This document shows, piece by piece, positions 24,541 through 33,024 of a stretch of DNA of 52,171 nucleotides. Position 1 is the first letter of the stretch, and every line of letters starts with the position of its first letter. Position numbers and translations under genes: made by a program. This DNA is from an uncultured Pseudomonadota bacterium (lineage in GTDB: Bacteria; Pseudomonadota; Gammaproteobacteria; Methylococcales; Methylomonadaceae). Location: assembly GCA_903918375.1 (NCBI GenBank), contig CAIXED010000007.1, positions 1-52,171 of the forward strand. Direction: 5' to 3'. Below the pieces are notes generated by a model that ran no database searches, was not told the DNA's origin, and saw nothing but the letters and a program-made list of their open reading frames with translations.

Positions 24541-26013
24541 TTAAAAAGACTGTGCATTAACCAAAAAATGCACGCCAATCGCAGAAAAATAACCCAGCAA
24601 AATCACCGGAAACCATTTCATATGACTGCTAAAGGTGTATTGACCTTTAGCTTGTCCCATCAAACCAATACCGGGTGCCGAACCAATCGCTAACAAGCTA
24701 CCACCGACACCTAAGGTCAACGTCAATAATAGCCATTGTCCTTGCGGAATATCGGGATGCATGGTGAGAATCGCAAACATCAAGGTACCGTTATCAACAA
24801 ATGCCGAACACAAACCGATCAAAATATTAGCCAATGTTGGGGTTAATTGTCCGTATAAGATGTGAGAAATAGCATCTAAATAACCAATATAACCTAGCCC
24901 ACCGATACCCATCATCGCGCCATAAAAAAACAGCAAGGTGTCCCATTCCAACCGTCCGACTTTTTCAAAAACATCAAAACGTCTACTTTCTAACTCGGTT
25001 GCTCTGATATCGTGAACATCAGGTCCTGCAAACAATTCCAAACCTAATGATTTTGGCGCTGACTGATGAGTGCTTTTGGTCAGATAGTAATAGAAGAATT
25101 GTAATAACGATAAGCCAGCCATCATGCCCGCTGCCGCTGGTAGATGAAGTGTCATATCAAAACTGACCGCTAAACCAATCGTGATGCCAAATAAAAAGAT
25201 GATGCGTTTAGCACCGCGCGGCAACTTAAATTGTTCCGACTCGATAGTGGGTTTGTCTTTTGGCAAGGTAAAGTGCATCACCAAGGCAGGGACGAGGAAA
25301 TTCACCAAACACGGCACAAACAATTTAAAGAACTCCAAAAAGCTCAACATACCGTGTTGCCAAACGAACAAGGTAGAAATACCGCCCAACGGACTAAAAG
25401 AACCACCAGCATTGGTTGCAATCACAATATTGATGCAAGCCAGCGACACAAAGCGCGGGCTATTTTTGCCGACCGCCACCACAACCGCGCCCATCAACAA
25501 TCCCGCGGTCAGTCCATTAACCACACTGGAGATGAAAAACACCATGAAACCAGTCAGCCAAAACAACTGCCGATAACTTAATTGCTTACTGACTAACCAA
25601 ACTTTTAAGGCATCAAATATCCGCATATCTTCCATAGCATTCAGATAAGTCATTGATACCATGATAAACAGTAGTAATTCGATGTAAGACTGCAAATTAT
25701 TCTTAAACGCTGTCACCGCTAATTGATCATTACCTTGTTGTTGATACGCGAAAACAATCACAAACCAAATCAGCGCGGCAGCCAACAACATCGGTTTGGA
25801 TTTACGCAACTGGGTAACATCTTCAAACATCGCCGCAATATAGGCAGCAACCATCACCACTAAAGAAAAGTAACCCGCCCAATGATGAGTTAAATCCAGT
25901 TGTTGAAGCGCTGGCGTACTGGTTTCGACCTCAGCATGTCCAAGTTCCGGCAACAACAAACCAACGACAGTAAGTAGACAGTAAAAATAAGGCACGCTTT
26001 TCTCCTTTGCCAA
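24541..26013 (-). CDS. nhaD: NhaD-type Na+/H+ antiporter
   Basis: The 490-residue inner membrane protein belongs to the ion transporter superfamily and has about 12 membrane segments after a signal-like N-terminus. Characteristic blocks are FEDVTQLRKSKPML near residue 63, FFISSVVNGLTAGLLMGAVVV near residue 158, NIVIATNAGGSFSPLGGISTL near residue 193 and IGLCSAFVDNGTLMFAIL near residue 388. It exports sodium in exchange for protons. It heads a leftward transcript with the KdpD/KdpE-like genes and is divergent from dabA-dabB, so it may balance sodium or protons during bicarbonate accumulation. Confidence 0.9.
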   Translation of the reverse strand: MAKEKSVPYFYCLLTVVGLLLPELGHAEVETSTPALQQLDLTHHWAGYFSLVVMVAAYIAAMFEDVTQLRKSKPMLLAAALIWFVIVFAYQQQGNDQLAVTAFKNNLQSYIELLLFIMVSMTYLNAMEDMRIFDALKVWLVSKQLSYRQLFWLTGFMVFFISSVVNGLTAGLLMGAVVVAVGKNSPRFVSLACINIVIATNAGGSFSPLGGISTLFVWQHGMLSFLEFFKLFVPCLVNFLVPALVMHFTLPKDKPTIESEQFKLPRGAKRIIFLFGITIGLAVSFDMTLHLPAAAGMMAGLSLLQFFYYYLTKSTHQSAPKSLGLELFAGPDVHDIRATELESRRFDVFEKVGRLEWDTLLFFYGAMMGIGGLGYIGYLDAISHILYGQLTPTLANILIGLCSAFVDNGTLMFAILTMHPDIPQGQWLLLTLTLGVGGSLLAIGSAPGIGLMGQAKGQYTFSSHMKWFPVILLGYFSAIGVHFLVNAQSF

Positions 26014-26159
26014 TCAAGCCTAAAACATGATTAACCGTGCATGAAAAGATTTATGTAAAGACAATCAGAAGCAGGAAGCTCTGACTCATAGAACATTGTA
26101 ATGAGCTGGGTGTAAAAAAAGCGTAAAGGACAAAAGTTTTAGCGCTCCGCTTTTCCGAA

Positions 26160-26175
26160 TGGTTGAAATCAACCA
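26160..26175. promoter_or_regulatory. Dyad in the nhaD-dabA divergent promoter region
   Basis: TGGTTGAAATCAACCA has 7-bp perfect arms around AA. Its exact reverse complement occurs at 20651-20666. The 326-bp gap 26014-26339 also contains a small GGTGAC/GTCACC hairpin at 26280-26301; no further gene is seen there. A shared binding site for one regulator of the carbon/sodium island is plausible. Confidence 0.5.
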
Positions 26176-26339
26176 ATCACCCCCAACAAATCCACCATCA
26201 CTAGCGACATGCCTAAATCCCATCAATGGAATCAACACCTTAAAAACAGGCACAAGATATGCATATCTAAAAACATCAGGGTGACTTTTGCGATTGTCAC
26301 CGTTCTGTTTCTTTGCCTGTTGAGGTTAAAAACACCGTT

Positions 26340-28889
26340 ATGACCAGCCACTCTCATTCTGCATCCGGTTTTGACTTGGATGCCAGCTTGGATCATTTAG
26401 CGCATTGGCTACCCAGCCAAGGGCCGATTAAAGATTTTATTCACCACAATACCTTGCACGCTTTCCAGCATTTGCCATTCCATGATGGTATTTCGGTAGC
26501 CAGCAAACTGTTTGGTGCGCGTAGTTATCTGCCCATGGCTGATTATCAAAAACTATTCCATCAAGGCCGGATTACACCCGCGGCATTGGATTGGTCTATC
26601 GCTCAGCATAACGCTGGCGAAAATTCAGCCGCCTTACGCGAGAGTTTGTTTATCGAGGATAAACACAGCCACTATCCACCGTTATCGCTGGCTAATCACG
26701 GCATTCGTAGTGCATGGATGAGCCATCTTGAAACGGACTTGAATGCCTTGGTGCATCCGGTGTTATTCAGATTATTGTCTAACTTCCTCGACCAAGGCAT
26801 TAGCCGCTGGGCGCTGCCTAAAAATGGCGAACGGTTTTGGGATTGCGTCTTGCGCTTGGCACAAAACAGCTTATTGCCTTTATATCCGTTTCATATTGCC
26901 GCAGTGCGTCCACTGTTAAAACTAACACCCGATCAAGTGATTGCCCGTTGTTTGCAACAAATGGTCGGTGACGAAGCCCTGTATGAACAATATTTATTAG
27001 AAGTTTTACTGTCCCATCCCGGCTGGTCGGGGATGGTGCGAATTGTCGAAACCCAACCCAATGCTTTATTAGCTCGACGTTTGATTTCGCTAAAAGAAAT
27101 GCTGGCGGTGGAATTAATTTGTGAACTGGCTTTTGTGCACAAACGTAAAGGCGAGCAATTTTTAAGCATCGCCCAGCTACCTAATTTACAACAACTGCCG
27201 TTGCTGAATGGCGATGCTTTAACCCCCAAAGTGCCGTTAAAACTGAAAATCTGGCACGAAGCGATGGAATGGGCGCTGCATACTGAATTGTTAGCGGCAA
27301 TCGTCAGCCCAACACCAGCCAAGGCAGAAAAAACCAGTCCCCAAGCTCAAGCCTTATTCTGCATTGACGACCGTGAATGTTCGTTACGTCGGTATTTAGA
27401 AGCCGCCCATCCATCGATTGAAACCTTTGGCGCGGCGGGTTTTTTCGGTATCGATTTTCTCTATCAGGGTTTGGACGATGCTTATCCAGTCGCGCAATGT
27501 CCGGCAGTGATTACGCCCAAACATTTGGTTACTGAACACGACGACCATCCACCGGTCGCCAAGAAACCGCAAAATGAACAGCTCTCAAAATTGCATTTCA
27601 ACGCCCATTCGCTGTGGCGCGGTTGGTTATACACGCAAACTTTAGGCTTGGGCTATGCGGTACGGATGGCGTGGAATGTGTTTAATCCGACTTCGCAAAT
27701 TCCTGGGGTTAAAACCTTGAGCGAAGTCGAAGCGCACAGCCATTTACATTTATTACGCGAAAGCGACGAACCCACCGCAGACGGCCATTTACTGGGTTTT
27801 TCCTTAACCGAAATGGCCGACAAAATTGGCGGTTTATTACGCAACATCGGCTTAACTCACGACTTTGCACCCTTAGTAGTAGTGGTCGCTCACGGTTCTA
27901 GCAGCGTTAATAATCCGCATTTTGCCGCTTATGATTGTGGCGCTTGTTCAGGTAAACCCGGTGCGCCGAATGCCCGCGCTTTTGCTTGGATGGCCAATCA
28001 TGCTGGGGTTCGGGAGATTTTGCGGGAACGCGGGATTGATATTCCTAATGCCACTCAGTTTGTACCTGCTTTGCATAACACTAGCCGCGATGAAATCAGC
28101 TATTTTGACCAGACGGGTGAAGAGTCTTACCAACTCAGCGAGTTTAAAACAGCCATGCAACATGCACTGCAACGCAACGCTCGCGAACGCTGCCGCTGGT
28201 TTGAACTGGGGCCACAATCGCATTCCAATCAAGAAGCCCATCAGCATGTTTTAGCCCGTTCATCGTCAATTTTTGAGCCACGGCCTGAGCTGAATCATTC
28301 CAACAATTTGTATTGCATCATCGGCCGCCGCGAGTTAACCCGCCATTTGTTTATGGATAGACGGGCATTTTTGCATTCTTACCATCCTGATACCGATGCC
28401 GACGGCGAGATTTTGTCGAAAATCCTCTCAGCGGTAATTCCGGTTTGCGGCGGCATCAATCTCGAATATCTGTTTTCACGAATCGACAATTCGGTTTACG
28501 GCGCGGGCACTAAATTACCGCATAACGTCATCGGTCTACTCGGTGTAGCCAATGGTGTCGAAGGCGATTTGCGTACTGGCTTACCGTCACAAATGATAGA
28601 AGTTCACGAACCGGCTCGCTTGCTGATTGTCATCGAACAAAGCCGCGCATTGATTGACGGCGCCATTAGCAAAATCGGCGGATTAAAAGAATGGCTGGAT
28701 AACGATTGGATTCGACTAGCCAGCTGTGAGCCGAATCATCACGGCTTGTTTTTATATCGCAAAACCGGCTGGGAATTGATTGAGATTCCTAATGATTTAT
28801 CAGTACCGAGCGACAACCGCTCTGAAGCCATTATTGTTGGTCGCACCACCACGATTCCGGTGCATCAATTGACAGGGAGACACGCATGA
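26340..28889 (+). CDS. dabA: DabA (DUF2309), catalytic-like subunit of the DAB inorganic carbon accumulation complex
   Basis: The 849-residue protein has the DUF2309 signature of DabA, a beta-carbonic-anhydrase-like zinc protein that works with DabB to trap CO2 as bicarbonate in the cytoplasm. The expected zinc and active-site residues are present: Cys341 and Asp343 in LFCIDDREC, His518 in VVVVAHGSSS, and Cys533 in YDCGACSG. The spacing from histidine to cysteine (15) is that of characterised DabA. I use the ATG at 26340 with GAGG upstream; a TTG at 26313 is the alternative. It overlaps dabB by 4 bases (ATGA). The family is often annotated only as UPF0753. Confidence 0.92.
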   Translation: MTSHSHSASGFDLDASLDHLAHWLPSQGPIKDFIHHNTLHAFQHLPFHDGISVASKLFGARSYLPMADYQKLFHQGRITPAALDWSIAQHNAGENSAALRESLFIEDKHSHYPPLSLANHGIRSAWMSHLETDLNALVHPVLFRLLSNFLDQGISRWALPKNGERFWDCVLRLAQNSLLPLYPFHIAAVRPLLKLTPDQVIARCLQQMVGDEALYEQYLLEVLLSHPGWSGMVRIVETQPNALLARRLISLKEMLAVELICELAFVHKRKGEQFLSIAQLPNLQQLPLLNGDALTPKVPLKLKIWHEAMEWALHTELLAAIVSPTPAKAEKTSPQAQALFCIDDRECSLRRYLEAAHPSIETFGAAGFFGIDFLYQGLDDAYPVAQCPAVITPKHLVTEHDDHPPVAKKPQNEQLSKLHFNAHSLWRGWLYTQTLGLGYAVRMAWNVFNPTSQIPGVKTLSEVEAHSHLHLLRESDEPTADGHLLGFSLTEMADKIGGLLRNIGLTHDFAPLVVVVAHGSSSVNNPHFAAYDCGACSGKPGAPNARAFAWMANHAGVREILRERGIDIPNATQFVPALHNTSRDEISYFDQTGEESYQLSEFKTAMQHALQRNARERCRWFELGPQSHSNQEAHQHVLARSSSIFEPRPELNHSNNLYCIIGRRELTRHLFMDRRAFLHSYHPDTDADGEILSKILSAVIPVCGGINLEYLFSRIDNSVYGAGTKLPHNVIGLLGVANGVEGDLRTGLPSQMIEVHEPARLLIVIEQSRALIDGAISKIGGLKEWLDNDWIRLASCEPNHHGLFLYRKTGWELIEIPNDLSVPSDNRSEAIIVGRTTTIPVHQLTGRHA

Positions 28890-30754
28890 ATGGGTTATTA
28901 ATCGCTTGCCAGCTACTGCCTTTACTGGGCTTGTTGCTGATTATGACTAGCGACGGCAGCGAAAATAAAATCACCGCGATCAGTGTTTGGCTGAGTCGCG
29001 CTATGGGTCTCAGCGTTGCGTCATTATTGACTTTGTGGGCAATCGCTGGCTTTCCACAATATGAATATCAATGGTTCACGCTCTATCAACAAGACGACTA
29101 CAGCTTTCCGATTTTGTTTTATTTAGATCAAGTCGGCGCAGCGTATTTGTTTTGTGTATGGACGATTTTCGCGATTATCGTTAAGTATTGCCGGGTCTAT
29201 TTACACCGCGAACAAGGCTATAAACGCTTTTTCCAAACCATTTTTGGCTTTGTGTTTGGTTTAAATCTGATTGTGTTATCGGGCAGTATCGACATGCTAT
29301 TTGCAGGTTGGGAAATTGTCGGGATTTCCTCGTTCTTGCTGATTGCTTTTTACCGCCACCGCCCACAACCGGTGCGAAATGCGCTGCGGGCTTACACGAT
29401 TTACCGGTTTTGCGATGTGGGTTTGTTGTTGGGCGCGTGGATGAGTCATTTGCTGTTTCACGAGAGCCAACACTTTAGTGAATTAGCGAGTTTGTTTCAG
29501 AACCCAGAGTTTGAGCCTTCGGGTTATGCAGCATTATCGTTATTGTCATGGCTGATTATTCTTGCCGCTTCCGGCAAATCGGCACAGTTTCCTTTCAGCT
29601 TTTGGCTGCCCAGAGCGATGGAAGGGCCAACCCCATCTAGCGCGATTTTCTACGGTGCATTGTCGATACATTTAGGCGTGTTCTTACTGCTTCGGACGAT
29701 GCCGATTTGGAGTTATCAATTATTGCCAAAAGTGATGGTGTTTAGCATCGGTTTGTTGACGGTGATTGTTGCCAGCTTGTCGGAGAAAACTCAATCGAAC
29801 ATCAAAGGCCAAGTGGCTTATGCCTCGATAACCCAAGTGGGTTTGATGTTTATCGAATTATCGTTGGGCTTGGAATCGTTGGTATTACTGCACTTTATGG
29901 GCAACGCCTTTTTGCGCTGTTATCAATTACTGGTTTCACCGTCTATCGTCGCCCATTTGTTGCGAGTTGAAGGCGCGGTGGATAGCGATTTTTATGTCAA
30001 AACCAGTCATTTGGAGTTCTTACCGATTTCAATCCGCGACTCTTTGCCGGAAGTGCTGCAAAACACCTTGTATGTGTTTGCTTTGCAAGAAGGCCATTTA
30101 GAGCGTTTGGTGCGTAATATTTTGTGGGAGCCTTTGAAACGAATCGGGCAAAAGCTGAATCGCATCAACCCTTGGCTGAAAGGATTGGCGCTTTTAGCCT
30201 TAGTTGGCTTGGTTGCTGTAGTTATGGCCACGGGTAATATGGATGGCAATACTTATGCCGCGATACCGGTGTCGATTTGTATGGTATTGGTTTCGCTAAG
30301 CGCCTTTAGCCAAAAACGCAGTCCGTTTAAAGTTTGGAATGGCGTGGCGTTAAGCAGTTTTCTAGCTGGCGTTGCAGTATGGTTAATGAATCCAGATGCA
30401 CTGAATGACGTACTGTTATTTTTATCGGGGATTATTCCGGCTTGGTTGCTAGGCATCTGGATATTATCAAGGATGCTAAAACTGGAAAATTTTGCTGAAA
30501 ATCCATTTATCTATCGCGCAATGGCCGAAACCCATCCCGGTTTATCATTAGGGCTGTTTTTAAGCTTTCTCGGATTAGTGGGCTTTCCGATTACACCCGC
30601 ATTTTTAGGGGAAGATTTACTACTCTCTCATGCCAGTAGTCTTCACCCTTGGTTTGCTGCACCGATTACCATTGCTTTTGTGGTCAACGGCATTGCCATT
30701 GCACGGGTATTTTTACGCTTGTGTATGGGTAGGCCGAGTGAAATCAGTAGCTAA
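28886..30754 (+). CDS. dabB: DabB, NuoL/MrpA-like membrane subunit of the DAB inorganic carbon complex
   Basis: The 622-residue membrane protein is related to proton-pumping antiporter-like subunits of complex I. Key segments are LFAGWEIVGISSFLLIAFYRHRP near residue 138, with the conserved acidic residue, and ILAASGKSAQFPFSFWLPRAMEGPTPSSA near residue 225, with the conserved lysine. A second half with further helices ends in a C-terminal pair of membrane segments. It would couple cation or proton flow to DabA. It overlaps dabA by 4 bases. It is longer than many DabB proteins (roughly 500-560 residues), mainly at the C-terminus. Its 3' end is followed by a weak hairpin. Confidence 0.9.
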   Translation: MNGLLIACQLLPLLGLLLIMTSDGSENKITAISVWLSRAMGLSVASLLTLWAIAGFPQYEYQWFTLYQQDDYSFPILFYLDQVGAAYLFCVWTIFAIIVKYCRVYLHREQGYKRFFQTIFGFVFGLNLIVLSGSIDMLFAGWEIVGISSFLLIAFYRHRPQPVRNALRAYTIYRFCDVGLLLGAWMSHLLFHESQHFSELASLFQNPEFEPSGYAALSLLSWLIILAASGKSAQFPFSFWLPRAMEGPTPSSAIFYGALSIHLGVFLLLRTMPIWSYQLLPKVMVFSIGLLTVIVASLSEKTQSNIKGQVAYASITQVGLMFIELSLGLESLVLLHFMGNAFLRCYQLLVSPSIVAHLLRVEGAVDSDFYVKTSHLEFLPISIRDSLPEVLQNTLYVFALQEGHLERLVRNILWEPLKRIGQKLNRINPWLKGLALLALVGLVAVVMATGNMDGNTYAAIPVSICMVLVSLSAFSQKRSPFKVWNGVALSSFLAGVAVWLMNPDALNDVLLFLSGIIPAWLLGIWILSRMLKLENFAENPFIYRAMAETHPGLSLGLFLSFLGLVGFPITPAFLGEDLLLSHASSLHPWFAAPITIAFVVNGIAIARVFLRLCMGRPSEISS

Positions 30755-30788
30755 ACCCACAACCTAAATCGATATTTAAGCCTCCATA

Positions 30789-30820
30789 ATCCCCCTTCGC
30801 TAAATTTGCCATAGGGGGTT
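30789..30820 (+). terminator. Weak hairpin downstream of dabB
   Basis: CCCCC (30791-30795) pairs with GGGGG (30814-30818) around an 18-base loop, 36 bp past dabB, followed by TTATTCC. The sequence CCCCCTTCGCTAAATTTGCC resembles a common interspersed repeat, so it may be repeat rather than dedicated terminator. Confidence 0.4.
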
Positions 30821-30934
30821 ATTCCATCACACATCCCCTCGCTCCCTGCTACCTCCCTACAAGTCCAGAAAGTCAGATCGCAAAACTTGAAATCCAGAGA
30901 GTAAATTTCGCTTTTCGACTAAACCGTCTTAATT

Positions 30935-30999
30935 TTTATATTTCCTTTATATCCAGCACAGATATTTTTACGACTTTTTTATCGGCCAGTCTGTAGATT
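30935..30999 (+). promoter_or_regulatory. Candidate KdpE operator and kdp promoter
   Basis: TTTATATTTCCTTTATA (30935-30951) matches 13 of 17 bases of the T-rich KdpE operator as I recall it from E. coli. TAGATT at 30994-30999 fits a -10 box about 43 bp downstream, the spacing expected for an activator site near -70 to -55. No good -35 is present, as is usual for an activated promoter. The 307-bp gap 30755-31061 holds only this and the hairpin above. Confidence 0.5.
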
Positions 31000-31061
31000 G
31001 ATTCAAGGCAATCCGCAACGATTGCGATACGTCTTTTTTCACTTTTCCAAGAGGTCTACCA

Positions 31062-31148
31062 ATGGAAATCATGTATTTGCTACTACCGGTGCTGTTCTTT
31101 GCAGTGACCGCCTTATTGATCAAGGGCTGCGAAGCATTAAGGAGGTAA
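31062..31148 (+). CDS. Small membrane peptide at the head of the kdp operon
   Basis: This 28-codon frame encodes MEIMYLLLPVLFFAVTALLI followed by KGCEALRR: one membrane helix then a short basic tail with a GC-E motif. GAGG lies 8 bases before the ATG, and its end overlaps the ribosome site of kdpF (AAGGAGGT). Similar tiny open frames with a GC(D/E)xL ending occur ahead of kdpF in many bacteria, from memory. It may be a regulatory or assembly peptide of the potassium pump. It is too short for standard gene finding, and there is no direct evidence of translation. Confidence 0.6.
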   Translation: MEIMYLLLPVLFFAVTALLIKGCEALRR

Positions 31149-31150
31149 TC

Positions 31151-31240
31151 ATGAGCTGGATTTATCTATTGAGCGGTGGACTAACACTAGCGGTGTTGGT
31201 CTATTTAGTAGTGGCTTTATTTTATCCCGAGAAATTCTGA
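31151..31240 (+). CDS. kdpF: Potassium-transporting ATPase small subunit KdpF
   Basis: The 29-residue single-helix peptide MSWIYLLSGGLTLAVLVYLV followed by VALFYPEKF matches KdpF, a lipid-like stabiliser of the KdpABC complex. The ending ALFYPEKF is diagnostic. A perfect AAGGAGGT ribosome site precedes the ATG by 5 bases. A longer in-frame reading from 30998 exists but has no family support. The stop overlaps the kdpA start by one base. Confidence 0.93.
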   Translation: MSWIYLLSGGLTLAVLVYLVVALFYPEKF

Positions 31241-33024
31241 TGACAGCACCCGCTTTTTTGCAGATTGCCATTTACCTCATCACATTATTAGTACTTGCCA
31301 AGCCTTTGGGTATTTACATGGCGAGGGTTTATCAAGATCAATCGGTAGGTTTAAACCGTTGCTTGGCGGGTTTCGAAAAACTGCTTTATCGACTCAGCGG
31401 TATCGAAGCCAATCAGGAAATGCGCTGGAGCCAATATGCCTTGGCAATGTTGAGCTTTAACTTAGTCGGATTGTTAGCGGTTTACGGTTTACAACGCTTT
31501 CAAGATCTATTGCCACTAAACCCACAAGCGCTATCGGCAATATCGCCAGATTCAGCACTCAACACTGCCATCAGCTTTGTTACCAACACCAACTGGCAAG
31601 CTTATAGCGGTGAAACGACCATGAGCTATTTAACCCAAATGCTAGGATTAACCGTCCAAAATTTTGTGTCTGCCGCCAGCGGCATGGCGGTATTGGTCGC
31701 GCTAATTCGTAGTTTTGTGCGCCGTAACAGCATCGGCATCGGCAATTTCTGGGTCGATATGACCCGTAGCATTTTGTACATTTTGCTGCCGTTATCTTTA
31801 CTACTGGCCGTGGTGTTAGTCGGACAAGGTGTGGTGCAAAGCTTAAAGCCTTATCAAACTGTAAGCTTGCAACAATCGCTCAGTCACTCATCGTCCAACC
31901 AGCCTGATGACAATCTGCAAGTTGTCCAACAAACTTTGGCTTTAGGGCCTGCGGCTTCGCAAATTGCTATTAAACAACTAGGGACTAACGGTGGCGGTTT
32001 CTTCAACGTCAACTCTGCCCATCCTTTTGAAAATCCAACCCCGCTATCCAATTTTTTGGAAATGCTGGCCATCTTATTGATTCCGGCCTCACTGTGTTAC
32101 AGCTTCGGTGTAATGGTAGGCGACACTCGCCAAGGCTGGGTGATTTTGGGCGCCATGACGTTGGTATTAGTCGCTTTGATTTTCGTCACCGTATCCGCTG
32201 AGCAAAACGACAATCCAACTTTAACTGCCTTGGGTGTCGATCAAATTGCATCGGCACAGCAGGCGGGTGGCAATATGGAAGGCAAAGAAACCCGCTTCGG
32301 TATTGTCAACTCGGCTCTGTGGGCAGTCGTTACCACGGCTGCTTCCAATGGCTCAGTCAACGCCATGCACGACTCGTTTACACCAATCGGTGGCATGGTG
32401 CCGATGTGGTTAATGCAATTGGGCGAAGTGATTTTCGGCGGTGTGGGTTCTGGCTTGTACGGCATGATTGTGTTTGCAATGGTCGCGGTGTTCATTGCAG
32501 GACTGATGATAGGCCGGACACCTGAATATCTTGGCAAGAAAATTGAAGCCTACGAGATCAAAATGGCCGCCATGATTATCCTGATTCCACCATTCATGGT
32601 ACTCGGTGGAACCGCTATCACGCTGATGTTAGATGTCGGTAAAGCCGCCATCTTTAACCCAGGAGCACACGGATTTAGCGAAGTGCTCTATGCCTATTCC
32701 TCAGCCGGTAACAACAACGGCAGCGCCTTTGGCGGTTTATCGGCCAACACCCCCTTCTACAATTTGATGCTGGGAATTGCAATGTTGTTCTCGCGCTATT
32801 GGTTAATGATTCCGGTATTGGCCATTGCCGGCTCACTGGCTTCTAAAAAGATTGTCCCTGTCGGTGCTGGCACCTTACCAACCCATACCCCATTGTTCGC
32901 AGTATTGCTAATCATCACGGTATTGATGGTCGGTGCCCTGACCTTCGTACCGGCTCTGGCGCTTGGGCCTATCGTCGAGCATTTACAAATGATCAGCCAA
33001 CACTCATTGACAGGATCACTATGA
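31240..33024 (+). CDS. kdpA: Potassium-transporting ATPase potassium-binding subunit KdpA
   Basis: The 594-residue channel-like subunit contains the selectivity-filter loops of the family: [19 protein letters not shown] near residue 113, [21 protein letters not shown] near residue 245, [17 protein letters not shown] near residue 370 and [22 protein letters not shown] near residue 490. It forms the potassium path of the KdpFABC pump in the inner membrane. Start and stop overlap kdpF and kdpB, indicating a translationally coupled operon. The length is slightly above E. coli (557) owing to longer loops near residues 205-235 and 330-345. Confidence 0.97.
   Translation: MTAPAFLQIAIYLITLLVLAKPLGIYMARVYQDQSVGLNRCLAGFEKLLYRLSGIEANQEMRWSQYALAMLSFNLVGLLAVYGLQRFQDLLPLNPQALSAISPDSALNTAISFVTNTNWQAYSGETTMSYLTQMLGLTVQNFVSAASGMAVLVALIRSFVRRNSIGIGNFWVDMTRSILYILLPLSLLLAVVLVGQGVVQSLKPYQTVSLQQSLSHSSSNQPDDNLQVVQQTLALGPAASQIAIKQLGTNGGGFFNVNSAHPFENPTPLSNFLEMLAILLIPASLCYSFGVMVGDTRQGWVILGAMTLVLVALIFVTVSAEQNDNPTLTALGVDQIASAQQAGGNMEGKETRFGIVNSALWAVVTTAASNGSVNAMHDSFTPIGGMVPMWLMQLGEVIFGGVGSGLYGMIVFAMVAVFIAGLMIGRTPEYLGKKIEAYEIKMAAMIILIPPFMVLGGTAITLMLDVGKAAIFNPGAHGFSEVLYAYSSAGNNNGSAFGGLSANTPFYNLMLGIAMLFSRYWLMIPVLAIAGSLASKKIVPVGAGTLPTHTPLFAVLLIITVLMVGALTFVPALALGPIVEHLQMISQHSLTGSL

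Noticed and set aside
30998-31150. 80-residue protein extending kdpF upstream
   Set aside because: The extension has no ribosome site and no family support, covers the small peptide frame, and kdpF has its own perfect AAGGAGGT.
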